A DNA stretch of 5,460 nucleotides. Source: Candidatus Dadabacteria bacterium. Lineage in GTDB: Bacteria > Desulfobacterota_D > UBA1144 > Nemesobacterales > Nemesobacteraceae. The stretch is from the NCBI GenBank assembly GCA_026709745.1, contig JAPOSJ010000154.1, forward strand, positions 1 through 5,460, in the 5' to 3' direction. The translations under genes and the position numbers were made by a program. Below are positions 1 to 5,460 of this stretch, piece after piece. The notes under the pieces were generated by a model. That model was not told the origin of the DNA and made no database searches. It saw nothing but the letters and a program-made list of their open reading frames with translations. Within the stretch, counting starts at the first letter, position 1. Every line of letters starts with the position of its first letter.

Positions 1-365
1 TCGGATATACCTGCATAAACGACGTGACGGCGAGAGACCTTCAGGCAAAAGACATACAGTTTACAAGAGGCAAAGGGTTTGACACCTTTGCTCCTTTGGG
101 TCCATTCATAGAAACGGAAGCCGATCCTAGTAACCTTAGGATAAGAACTTTTCTGAATGGCGAGATAAAGCAGGATTCAAGCACGAAAAACCTGATATTC
201 AGCGTGCCGAAACTCATAAGCTTCATATCAAAGGTGATGACACTTCTTCCCGGAGACATAATAGCAACCGGAACTCCATCAGGAGTAAGTCCCATGAAGC
301 CTCAAGACGTAGTGGAAGTTGAAATTGAGGGGATCGGGAAACTTGAAAACCGCGTCAGCCTATAA
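1..365 (+). CDS. Fumarylacetoacetate hydrolase (FAH) family protein, C-terminal part
   Basis: This is the 3' end of an FAH-family gene; the reading frame is already open at base 3, so its start lies outside the window. Family members are cytosolic metal-dependent enzymes that hydrolyse or decarboxylate acylpyruvate-like or aromatic-degradation intermediates (FAHD1 acylpyruvase/oxaloacetate decarboxylase, HpcE-type isomerase/decarboxylase). Visible are the GYTCINDVTARD block (from base 3), in which the Asp at 21-23 matches the third Mg2+ ligand of FAHD1; the Lys of RGKGFDTFAPLGP (codon 72-74), matching the active-site Lys; and the C-terminal GDIIATGTPSGV signature at 252-287. The two Glu ligands of the usual ExE motif must lie upstream of the window. 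The protein ends at a TAA (363-365) after the usual EVEIEGIGKLENRV ending. The family is clear but the substrate cannot be read from this fragment. A GTG at 24 is internal and is not the start. Confidence 0.93.
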   Translation, partial: GYTCINDVTARDLQAKDIQFTRGKGFDTFAPLGPFIETEADPSNLRIRTFLNGEIKQDSSTKNLIFSVPKLISFISKVMTLLPGDIIATGTPSGVSPMKPQDVVEVEIEGIGKLENRVSL

Positions 366-416
366 ACTGCCCTTGCAGATGGAGTAGAGTAAAAACACTA
401 TGAATCCGACCGGAAC

Positions 417-521
417 ATGGAGCCTGTGAGAGGTTTTTTGCGTAACGAACAGCCCCTTTCAAACCGGAAGCCTTCAGATAAAGTTAAGTTACATCTAATC
501 TTGCTTGGTCGGCAAGCATAG
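417..521 (+). CDS. Possible 34-codon ORF with clustered Leu codons (doubtful leader peptide)
   Basis: An ATG at 417 opens a 34-codon frame ending at TAG 519-521. Near its end it reads KLHLILLG, with four Leu codons (TTA 489, CTA 495, TTG 501, CTT 504) in six positions, and it overlaps a hairpin at 502-518. Placement upstream of leuB and Leu clustering near the stop recall leucine-operon attenuator leaders. Against this, there is no good ribosome binding site before 417, no run of Ts follows the hairpin, and the best promoter candidate (586-591) lies downstream of it. It is recorded as a possibility only. Confidence 0.12.
   Translation: MEPVRGFLRNEQPLSNRKPSDKVKLHLILLGRQA
420..439 (+). terminator. 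Weak candidate intrinsic terminator after the FAH-family gene
   Basis: A short stem (AGCCT pairing with AGGTT across a GTGAG loop, including one G-U pair) runs directly into six Ts at 434-439. Only two G-C pairs support it and part of the T run is used in the stem, so it is much weaker than a typical intrinsic terminator. It is the only stem-plus-T-run I see in the first 100 bases after the FAH stop. Confidence 0.2.
502..518 (+). other. Small perfect hairpin (6-bp stem, 5-base loop)
   Basis: TGCTTG (502-507) pairs perfectly with CAAGCA (513-518) around the loop GTCGG. The stem does not extend outward and no T run follows, so it is not an intrinsic terminator. It could be part of a structured leader or an inverted-repeat protein site. 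Confidence 0.35.
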
Positions 522-542
522 GTATCATGTGGAGTAGAGTTT

Positions 543-557
543 CTGACTTTAAGTCTG
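543..557. promoter_or_regulatory. Inverted repeat CTGACTT-T-AAGTCTG, possible operator
   Basis: Two 7-base arms, CTGACTT (543-549) and AAGTCTG (551-557), are inverted repeats with one mismatch around a single central T. A further copy of the half-site, AAGTCAG, which is the exact reverse complement of the left arm, lies at 592-598, immediately after the TATAAT at 586-591. A near-palindrome upstream of a promoter plus a half-site over the expected transcription start is a layout often used by repressors or dual regulators. The regulator is unknown, and an RNA stem between 543-549 and 592-598 is an alternative reading. Confidence 0.3.
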
Positions 558-562
558 CTACA

Positions 563-591
563 CTTTCTGATAGCTGATTTGATTTTATAAT
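563..591 (+). promoter_or_regulatory. Candidate sigma-70-type promoter for leuB-mfd-surA
   Basis: A perfect -10 hexamer TATAAT lies at 586-591 in an AT-rich stretch. Seventeen bases upstream, 563-568 reads CTTTCT, a poor match to TTGACA, and there is no extended -10 TG, so the promoter may need an activator. Initiation would be near 598, giving a 5' leader of roughly 75 bases before leuB. The perfect hexamer and its position support the call; the weak -35 box limits it. Confidence 0.4.
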
Positions 592-656
592 AAGTCAGTT
601 GAATAACACTCAAAGAAAATGTTGGGACAGTAATCCAATTAGCATGTAAATTTATG

Positions 657-664
657 AAAAGGAG
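657..664 (+). promoter_or_regulatory. Ribosome binding site of leuB
   Basis: AAAAGGAG ends eight bases before the TTG at 673. An in-frame TGA at 655-657 leaves no other start upstream, so this site and the TTG fix the leuB start. Confidence 0.8.
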
Positions 665-672
665 AACGAAAT

Positions 673-1770
673 TTGCCTAAAATCCTAGTAATCCCAGGTG
701 ATGGAATTGGAACTGAAGTAACCGAAGTGAGTCTGTCCGTACTTAAGACCATAAACGAGAAAAACCAAGTTGAATTCACTTTTGACACGGCACTTCTCGG
801 CGGATGCTGCATAGACGCACACGGGATTCCAGTAACGGAGGAAACCCTAGAGAATGCTAGGCAAAGCGATGCAGTGCTGCTCGGAGCCGTAGGAGGCCCC
901 AAGTGGGAGAATATCGAGCATCATCTTAAACCCGAAAGAGGGCTTCTTGAACTCAGAAAATGCCTTGATGCGTTTGCAAACCTGAGACCTGCAGTCGTCT
1001 ACTCAGCACTTGCTGACGCCTCAACCCTCAAAAAGGAAATTGTGCAAGGAGTGGACATAATGGTCGTAAGAGAGCTTACGGGCGGAATATACTTCGGACA
1101 CCCAAGAGGCACAGAACAGACAGATAATGGAGAGGGAAAAAGAGCCTTTAACACTCTCACATACAGCACCTCTGAGATAAAAAGGGTAGCAAGAACAGCT
1201 TTTGAAATCGCAAGGAAAAGAAGAAACAAGGTCACCTCGATAGACAAATCGAACGTTCTTGAGTCAATGGTGCTCTGGAGAGATACGGTAACAGAACTGG
1301 GCAAATGCGAGTTCCCTGATGTCACGCTTGAACATCTGTACGTCGATAACGCCGCCATGCAGCTTATAAGAAGACCCGCGGATTTTGACGTCATACTCGC
1401 CGGGAACATGTTCGGCGACATAATAAGCGACGAAGCCGCTCAGCTCACAGGCTCTCTTGGCATGCTTCCCTCAGCAAGCGTGGGAGAAAAGGGAGCAATA
1501 TACGAGCCAGTTCACGGAAGCGCGCCGGATATAGTCGGCAAAGGTGTGGCAAACCCTATAGCGTCTATTCTCTCAATGGCGATGATGCTTCGCTACTCGT
1601 TTGACATGGAAACAGCTGCCTCGTCCATTGAAAAGGCAGTGGAGGCGGTACTTAACAAAAGTTACCGCACATCCGACATATACGAGGAAGGAAAAACGAG
1701 GGTGGGAACCGAGGAAATGGGATCTCTCATACTCAATGAACTGCGAGAAACATCCGCCGCCGCGGAGTGA
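673..1770 (+). CDS. leuB: 3-isopropylmalate dehydrogenase
   Basis: LeuB catalyses the NAD+-dependent oxidation and decarboxylation of (2R,3S)-3-isopropylmalate to 4-methyl-2-oxopentanoate, the third step specific to leucine synthesis, in the cytosol as a homodimer. The 365-residue length is normal (E. coli 363). Visible motifs are the N-terminal GDGIGTEV (residues 9-16), LLGAVGGPKW (69-78), the LeuB-type LRKCLDAFANLRP (94-106) with substrate-binding R95 and R105, R133 and Y140 in VVRELTGGIYFG, K192 in SIDKSNVLES, D225 in YVDNAAMQL, and D249/D253 in FGDIISDEAAQ for the divalent metal. GSAPDI at 282-287 carries the Asp (D286) that selects NAD over NADP, which argues against an isocitrate dehydrogenase. 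The start is TTG, fixed by an in-frame stop at 655-657 and a good AAAAGGAG. No leuA, leuC or leuD is in the window. mfd follows after about 18-21 bases, suggesting one transcript. All catalytic residues are present. Confidence 0.96.
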   Translation: MPKILVIPGDGIGTEVTEVSLSVLKTINEKNQVEFTFDTALLGGCCIDAHGIPVTEETLENARQSDAVLLGAVGGPKWENIEHHLKPERGLLELRKCLDAFANLRPAVVYSALADASTLKKEIVQGVDIMVVRELTGGIYFGHPRGTEQTDNGEGKRAFNTLTYSTSEIKRVARTAFEIARKRRNKVTSIDKSNVLESMVLWRDTVTELGKCEFPDVTLEHLYVDNAAMQLIRRPADFDVILAGNMFGDIISDEAAQLTGSLGMLPSASVGEKGAIYEPVHGSAPDIVGKGVANPIASILSMAMMLRYSFDMETAASSIEKAVEAVLNKSYRTSDIYEEGKTRVGTEEMGSLILNELRETSAAAE

Positions 1771-1775
1771 ACCCT

Positions 1776-1784
1776 GAGGTAGGA
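1776..1784 (+). promoter_or_regulatory. Ribosome binding site for mfd, supporting a non-canonical start
   Basis: GAGGTAGGA is a purine-rich site just after the leuB stop. Its GAGG part ends nine bases before CTG 1789, and its AGGA part ends seven bases before ATT 1792. No comparable site precedes the TTG at 1903, where the bases are AAGTTCTTTCTC. This helps place the mfd start near 1789-1792. Confidence 0.5.
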
Positions 1785-1788
1785 TCCC

Positions 1789-4700
1789 CTGATTGAACTT
1801 TCATCCCACCTGAAAAACCCTCTGATCAAGAAACTTTTCGCAAGCCTAGGGAAAACACCTACAGAAATTAACGGCCTTTACGGAAGTTCCAAGTTCTTTC
1901 TCTTGGCTCTTATATCCCAAACTCCAGGCAAAATGGTTCTGCATGTCTGTAAGCATCGCGAGACATGTGAAACAGTCGCCCGTGCAATCTCTGCTTTCAA
2001 GGGAACTGAAATACCCGTACTGCTCTCAAAGGGGATGGAGAAAAGCCGCTCGCTTTTCGAAAAAAAAGAAATAAGCGAACCAGAAAGACTCCACTCTCTT
2101 TTTAGATGGAGGGAAACCGAGGTGCTTTGTGCGGACGAGGCCGCCTTGGCAGAGGTACTGCCCGCGTCGCGGGAACTTGAGGCCGAAAGTTTTACAGTTG
2201 TGAGTGGGTCCCAGATCGACAGGGATGAGTTCGTGGATAGACTCCTTGGAATCGGTTACGCAAAAGTGGATTTCACGGAAAAAAGGGGGGATATGAGTGT
2301 CAGGGGATCGGTAGTGGATCTTTTCACCCCAGGTTCTGAAAATCCCGTCAGGGTGGAGTTTTTCACAGACCACATAAACTCCATTCGGGAATTCTCTCCT
2401 GAAACTCAGATCTCAGTCGGAAAAATAAAAAAAACCGTGCTCAACCCTGCCTCATTCTCCATCTACCGCAACAAAACCACGGACTCTCTTGTCGCCAGCG
2501 TAATTGAGAGAGCAGACGAAAAAGGACTCACCTCAAGCGAGGTGGCACCAATTGTCGAGGCACTTGAGAGCGGTTCGTATTTCAGGGGAATAGAGTGGTT
2601 CACGCCCTTTTTCCAAAACTCCCGAGGGTGCGTTCTCGACTATCCCGGTGATAGTCTCATAGTAAGCCTTCCAGAAGAATTCGATAAAAATGCGCTTCTT
2701 GAAAGGCTTGAAGAAAAATTCAAGGCGAAAAGGAAATCTCTCGGCGAACTGGAAAAACCACTCCCGCCTTTTGAAAAGCTCTACTTGAGAGAACAAGAAC
2801 TTACAGAAAAACTCGCGCGTTCATCGCTGCTTTACATGGGTAAGTCCTTTATAAGCAGCGATGAAAGAAACAACCTCAGTTTCCGCACCGAAGAAGTATC
2901 ATTTCCGAAACCCTCGCTGAGCAGTTTCCTTGCCGCAGCGGGGGAATTCATCGAAAAAGGTTATGAAACTTCTGTGTTTTTCCCCTCCGAAGCCGGGAGG
3001 AGGAAATTTCTCGAACTTGTGCGGGACCGACACCCCAGCGAGGGCCTATCTTACGTAACAGGAGAGCTTTTGGAAAGTACGGTTCTCCACGATTTTAAAA
3101 TCGCTTTTCTCACGGAGAAAAATCTGCTGGAAAAAAGGCGTACACCCAAAGCCCAGTTCGGAGGAAATGATGTTCCATCTGCGTTTCTCACCTCTTTCAG
3201 CCAGCTTAAAGTGGGTGATTACATAGTTCACAAGGATTTCGGAATAGGCATTTTCAGGGGACTAAGAAGGCTTTCGTTTGATAAGCGCCAAGGCGATTTT
3301 ATCGAATGTGAATACAGAGACAAAGACAAAATATTCGTCCCTGTGGAAAAACTGGCACTGGTTCAGAAATACACGGGAGACGGAAGAGAGCCAAAAATCG
3401 AAAAGCTTGGGAGTGCTAACTGGAAAAAAACCGTAGGCAGGGTTAAAAAGGCGGTTGAGGAAGTGGCAACAGAGCTTGTTGACCTCTGCGCGGAGAGAAA
3501 AGTGGGAAAGGGTTTCTCTTTTTCTCCCAGGGATCAGATGTTCAATGAATTCGAGATGGAGTTTGCTTGGAGCGAGACCCCGGATCAGTCGGCGGCGATA
3601 GAGGACGTGATGTCCGACATGGAATCCGACAAGGCCATGGACAGACTTATCTGCGGAGACGTGGGATTCGGAAAAACAGAAGTGGCGCTCAGGGCCGCTT
3701 TCAAGTCATGCCTCGATGGGAAACAGGTCATGGTAATCGCACCCACCACCCTCCTCGCAAGCCAGCACTATCGGACCGCACGTTCGAGGTTCAGAAACTA
3801 CCCCGTCAGTATCGCAATGCTTTCGCGATTCACAACAGGCAGCAGGAAAAAAGATGTTATCAAGGGGCTTGCAGACGGCTCCGTGGATATCATAATCGGA
3901 ACACATAAACTTCTAGGAAAAAGAATAAAACTGAAAAACCTAGGCCTCGCAGTTATAGATGAGGAGCAGAAATTCGGGGTGAATCATAAAAAATCCATAA
4001 GATCGATGAAAAACGCCGTTGACGTGCTTACTCTTTCGGCGACCCCGATTCCAAGGACTCTTCAGCTCTCCCTCGCCGACGTAAGGGATATAAGCGTGAT
4101 AAACACTCCTCCCGAGGGACGCCAGCCCGTGGATGTATACGTTCAGCAGTTCAGCCCCGAAGTCATAAAGCAGGTAGTGGAAAAGGAGACCGCTAGGGGT
4201 GGTACTGTGTTTTTTATACACAACAGGATACAGGACATACTCGAGAAGGCCGACATGCTTCACAAGCTCATGCCAAAAGTCTCAATAGGGATAACGCACG
4301 GGCGCATGAATGAAACACAACTCTCAAAGACCATAGAACAGTTTGCCAATGGAGAGATAAGCCTGCTCGTAACAACCGCGATAGTTGAATCCGGACTCGA
4401 TATACCGAAAGCCAACACAATAATAGTGAATAACGCCCACATGATGGGACTTGCGGATCTCTACCAGCTGAAAGGCCGTGTTGGAAGATCAGATAAAAAA
4501 GCGTACGCGTATTTTCTAGTGCCGTCGGTACGTACACTTACCGAAGAAGCCAGAAAAAGGCTTGAAGTGCTCTCACATCTCACGGATCTCGGAAGCGGAT
4601 TCAAGCTTGCAACCGCGGATCTTCAGATAAGAGGGGCCGGGACACTCTTTGGAGAAAAGCAGTCAGGACACATAGCGGACATAGGACTTGAGTTCTATCT

Positions 4701-5151
4701 AGAGCTTCTGAGAGACACTATCGAGAGCAAAAGAAGCGACGGAGGCGTAGTCAGTGAAATCAGACCGGAAATAAAAACGCGGGATGAAGCGTTTATACCA
4801 GAGCATTACATTCAAAGTGGCTCTGAGAGGCTTTTTTACTACAAAAAAATATCTTCGGTGGCAAAACGCGGGGAACCGGAAAAAATTGCTATGGAAATCA
4901 AGGACAGGTTCGGGACGATTCCCGATCCTCTCAGGCAACTCATTCTCATCGCTGAACTTAAAATCACGCTCGCAGAGAAATTCATCAAGAAAGCTGAAAT
5001 AACAGACAATACCGCTACTCTTAGCCTCTCTCACCTAGAAAAAGGCATAAGTGAGAAGAAGATCACTGTCTCTCTTCCTCCCAAGCGCAGGTATGAAGCG
5101 CTGATAGGAACGGTGGAAAAGTTGGAAAAACCTCCACAGGCTTGTGTATAG
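1789..5151 (+). CDS. mfd: Transcription-repair coupling factor Mfd (TRCF)
   Basis: Mfd is a cytosolic ATP-driven DNA translocase that binds stalled RNA polymerase, pushes it off the lesion and recruits UvrA for nucleotide excision repair. Numbered from CTG 1789 the protein has 1120 residues (E. coli 1148). Domains in order: UvrB-like N-terminal domain with a degenerate P-loop region GLYGSSK (29-35); UvrA-binding UvrB-homology block starting KRGDMSVRGSVVDLF (165 on); RNA polymerase-interacting CarD-like domain from VGDYIVHKDFGIG (about 475-570); RecG-like helicase lobes with Walker A GDVGFGKT (623-630, Lys 629), DEEQ (724-727), SATPIPRTL (750 on) and QLKGRVGR (893-900); TRG translocation motif with LGSGFKLATADLQIRGAG (about 924-968); and a C-terminal autoinhibitory domain around RDEAFIPEHYI. 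Codons 1789-1902 encode recognisable Mfd N-terminus but contain no ATG, GTG or TTG, and an in-frame TAG is at 1780-1782. CTG 1789 or ATT 1792 are therefore the best starts; 1903 (TTG) would give a truncated 1082-residue protein. The gene family is certain and the exact start is not. Confidence 0.95.
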   Translation: MIELSSHLKNPLIKKLFASLGKTPTEINGLYGSSKFFLLALISQTPGKMVLHVCKHRETCETVARAISAFKGTEIPVLLSKGMEKSRSLFEKKEISEPERLHSLFRWRETEVLCADEAALAEVLPASRELEAESFTVVSGSQIDRDEFVDRLLGIGYAKVDFTEKRGDMSVRGSVVDLFTPGSENPVRVEFFTDHINSIREFSPETQISVGKIKKTVLNPASFSIYRNKTTDSLVASVIERADEKGLTSSEVAPIVEALESGSYFRGIEWFTPFFQNSRGCVLDYPGDSLIVSLPEEFDKNALLERLEEKFKAKRKSLGELEKPLPPFEKLYLREQELTEKLARSSLLYMGKSFISSDERNNLSFRTEEVSFPKPSLSSFLAAAGEFIEKGYETSVFFPSEAGRRKFLELVRDRHPSEGLSYVTGELLESTVLHDFKIAFLTEKNLLEKRRTPKAQFGGNDVPSAFLTSFSQLKVGDYIVHKDFGIGIFRGLRRLSFDKRQGDFIECEYRDKDKIFVPVEKLALVQKYTGDGREPKIEKLGSANWKKTVGRVKKAVEEVATELVDLCAERKVGKGFSFSPRDQMFNEFEMEFAWSETPDQSAAIEDVMSDMESDKAMDRLICGDVGFGKTEVALRAAFKSCLDGKQVMVIAPTTLLASQHYRTARSRFRNYPVSIAMLSRFTTGSRKKDVIKGLADGSVDIIIGTHKLLGKRIKLKNLGLAVIDEEQKFGVNHKKSIRSMKNAVDVLTLSATPIPRTLQLSLADVRDISVINTPPEGRQPVDVYVQQFSPEVIKQVVEKETARGGTVFFIHNRIQDILEKADMLHKLMPKVSIGITHGRMNETQLSKTIEQFANGEISLLVTTAIVESGLDIPKANTIIVNNAHMMGLADLYQLKGRVGRSDKKAYAYFLVPSVRTLTEEARKRLEVLSHLTDLGSGFKLATADLQIRGAGTLFGEKQSGHIADIGLEFYLELLRDTIESKRSDGGVVSEIRPEIKTRDEAFIPEHYIQSGSERLFYYKKISSVAKRGEPEKIAMEIKDRFGTIPDPLRQLILIAELKITLAEKFIKKAEITDNTATLSLSHLEKGISEKKITVSLPPKRRYEALIGTVEKLEKPPQACV

Positions 5152-5152
5152 T
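5122..5152 (+). promoter_or_regulatory. Weak candidate promoter overlapping the end of mfd
   Basis: TATAGT (5147-5152, five of six consensus bases) overlaps the mfd stop codon, with TTGGAA (5122-5127, four of six) 19 bases upstream. The spacing is longer than the ideal 17. It could give the surA-like gene extra transcription independent of mfd, but sequence like this also arises by chance. Confidence 0.2.
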
Positions 5153-5181
5153 ATAGCTGAGTAGAAGAAGAGGGGAAAAAC

Positions 5182-5188
5182 AGAGGAG
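5182..5188 (+). promoter_or_regulatory. Ribosome binding site of the surA-like gene
   Basis: AGAGGAG ends seven bases before ATG 5196, a near-ideal Shine-Dalgarno sequence and spacing. It fixes the start at the ATG that opens the signal peptide. Confidence 0.85.
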
Positions 5189-5195
5189 ATCTAAC

Positions 5196-5460
5196 ATGAA
5201 AAAACCATTGTGGATTATGCTTATGGCGCTCTTTGCGGTTTCTGTTTCCCCGCACGCCAAGTCAGCAGTCGTCGAGAAAGTTGTAGCTGTGGTAAATGAC
5301 AGTATAGTAACGCTCAGCGAACTCAATGAGGAGATCAGAGAAATAACCACCGCTCCCGCGGTGCAAGTGGATGTTCAAGAAGTGCTTGACGCGATGGTGG
5401 ATCGCATCCTGCTAGATCAGCAGGCGGCCGCGAGGAAGATATCGGTAAGCGACGAGGAAG
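5196..5460 (+). CDS. SurA-like periplasmic peptidyl-prolyl isomerase/chaperone, N-terminal part
   Basis: The first 88 codons of an exported foldase are present; the gene runs off the window. SurA-type proteins escort outer-membrane proteins through the periplasm and usually carry one or two parvulin domains (PpiC/rotamase) after an N-terminal chaperone region. The product begins with a classic signal peptide: MKK, a hydrophobic core LWIMLMALFAVSVS (residues 5-18), and likely cleavage after S23 (A-K-S) or A24. The mature part opens with VVEKVVAVVNDSIVTLSEL, the characteristic start of the SurA N-terminal domain, followed by the helix VLDAMVDRILLDQQAAARK and ISVSDEE, matching the family pattern. 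The parvulin domain is not yet reached, so a PpiD- or PrsA-like relative remains possible and I give no gene symbol. It follows mfd by 44 bases and is probably in the same operon. Confidence 0.88.
   Translation, partial: MKKPLWIMLMALFAVSVSPHAKSAVVEKVVAVVNDSIVTLSELNEEIREITTAPAVQVDVQEVLDAMVDRILLDQQAAARKISVSDEE

Larger units (their letters stand above)
380..540 (+). repeat. Pair of 11-bp direct repeats (TGGAGTAGAGT), 150 bp apart
   Basis: The sequence TGGAGTAGAGT occurs at 380-390 and again, identically, at 530-540. The flanking bases do not match, so the repeat is exactly 11 bp. By rough estimate, an exact 11-mer repeated within about 300 bases is expected in only about one such region in a hundred by chance. 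It could be a pair of regulator sites or the trace of a small duplication, and no function can be assigned. Confidence 0.4.
366..672. other. Intergenic region between the FAH-family gene and leuB; probable operon control region
   Basis: These 307 bases contain no convincing protein gene and no RNA gene that I recognise; I looked in particular for tRNA, 6S-like and T-box-like features and saw none. What is present is listed separately: an 11-bp direct repeat, a weak stem with a T run, a small hairpin, a possible 34-codon ORF, an inverted repeat and a TATAAT hexamer. The density of these elements just before leuB suggests transcriptional control of the leuB-mfd-surA cluster, but this is inference. 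Confidence 0.6.

Noticed and set aside
24..26. GTG as the start of the FAH-family gene
   Set aside because: The frame is open to the window edge and the preceding GYTCIND residues are conserved family sequence, so this codon is internal.
367..378. CTGC-CCTT-GCAG stem right after the FAH stop as a terminator
   Set aside because: Only four base pairs and no T run follow it.
398..613. 71-codon frame on the - strand filling much of the leuB upstream gap
   Set aside because: It would start with TTG (613) without a Shine-Dalgarno, its composition is not protein-like, and it overlaps the likely promoter and repeats. No family is recognisable.
366..672. 6S RNA, tRNA, T-box or riboswitch in the intergenic region
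   Set aside because: No cloverleaf, no T-box-like conserved sequence followed by a terminator, and no long terminal stem with a central bubble could be found by eye. A covariance-model (Rfam) search would settle it.
999..1421. 140-codon - strand frame inside leuB
   Set aside because: It is fully antisense to conserved leuB coding sequence; its low-complexity Ser/Thr/Leu make-up is typical of a shadow frame.
3567..3908. 113-codon + strand frame in another phase inside mfd
   Set aside because: It overlaps the Walker A region of mfd, where the mfd frame is clearly the conserved one, and its Arg/Gly-rich product matches no family.
5031..5350. Two - strand frames crossing the mfd-surA junction
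   Set aside because: Both are antisense to the end of mfd and the signal-peptide region of the surA-like gene, with no ribosome binding site or recognisable motif.

Overview
The window is compact bacterial chromosome, with all supportable genes on the + strand. It holds the 3' end of a fumarylacetoacetate hydrolase (FAH)-family gene (to 365), a 307-base gap without a convincing gene (366-672), a complete leuB (3-isopropylmalate dehydrogenase, 673-1770), a complete mfd (transcription-repair coupling factor, about 1789-5151), and the 5' end of a SurA/PpiC-type periplasmic peptidyl-prolyl isomerase (from 5196, cut by the window end). No tRNA, rRNA, CRISPR array, insertion sequence or phage gene was seen.

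The SurA-type gene with a signal peptide points to a diderm (Gram-negative type) organism. GC content looks moderate by eye and start codons are varied (TTG for leuB, a non-canonical codon for mfd). An mfd gene followed directly by a SurA-like foldase is an arrangement I recall from deltaproteobacteria such as Geobacter, so a deltaproteobacterium-like or related uncultured lineage is my best guess. This is inference, not a taxonomic assignment.

leuB, mfd and the surA-like gene are closely spaced (about 18-21 bases, then 44 bases) and are probably co-transcribed. The 366-672 gap is the likely control region of that operon. It contains a perfect TATAAT hexamer about 80 bases before leuB, an inverted repeat upstream of it with a third half-site just downstream, an 11-bp direct repeat spaced exactly 150 bp, a small hairpin, and a possible 34-codon ORF with clustered Leu codons. 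The three genes serve unrelated processes (leucine synthesis, DNA repair coupled to transcription, outer-membrane protein folding), so the grouping looks like shared housekeeping expression rather than one pathway.

The point most worth correcting in an automatic annotation is the start of mfd. Recognisable Mfd N-terminal sequence lies upstream of the first ATG/GTG/TTG in frame, so the gene either starts at CTG 1789 or ATT 1792, or carries a one-base difference in the C4 run at 1786-1789. I found no sign of a new biological system; these are ordinary housekeeping genes with a few regulatory and start-site curiosities.
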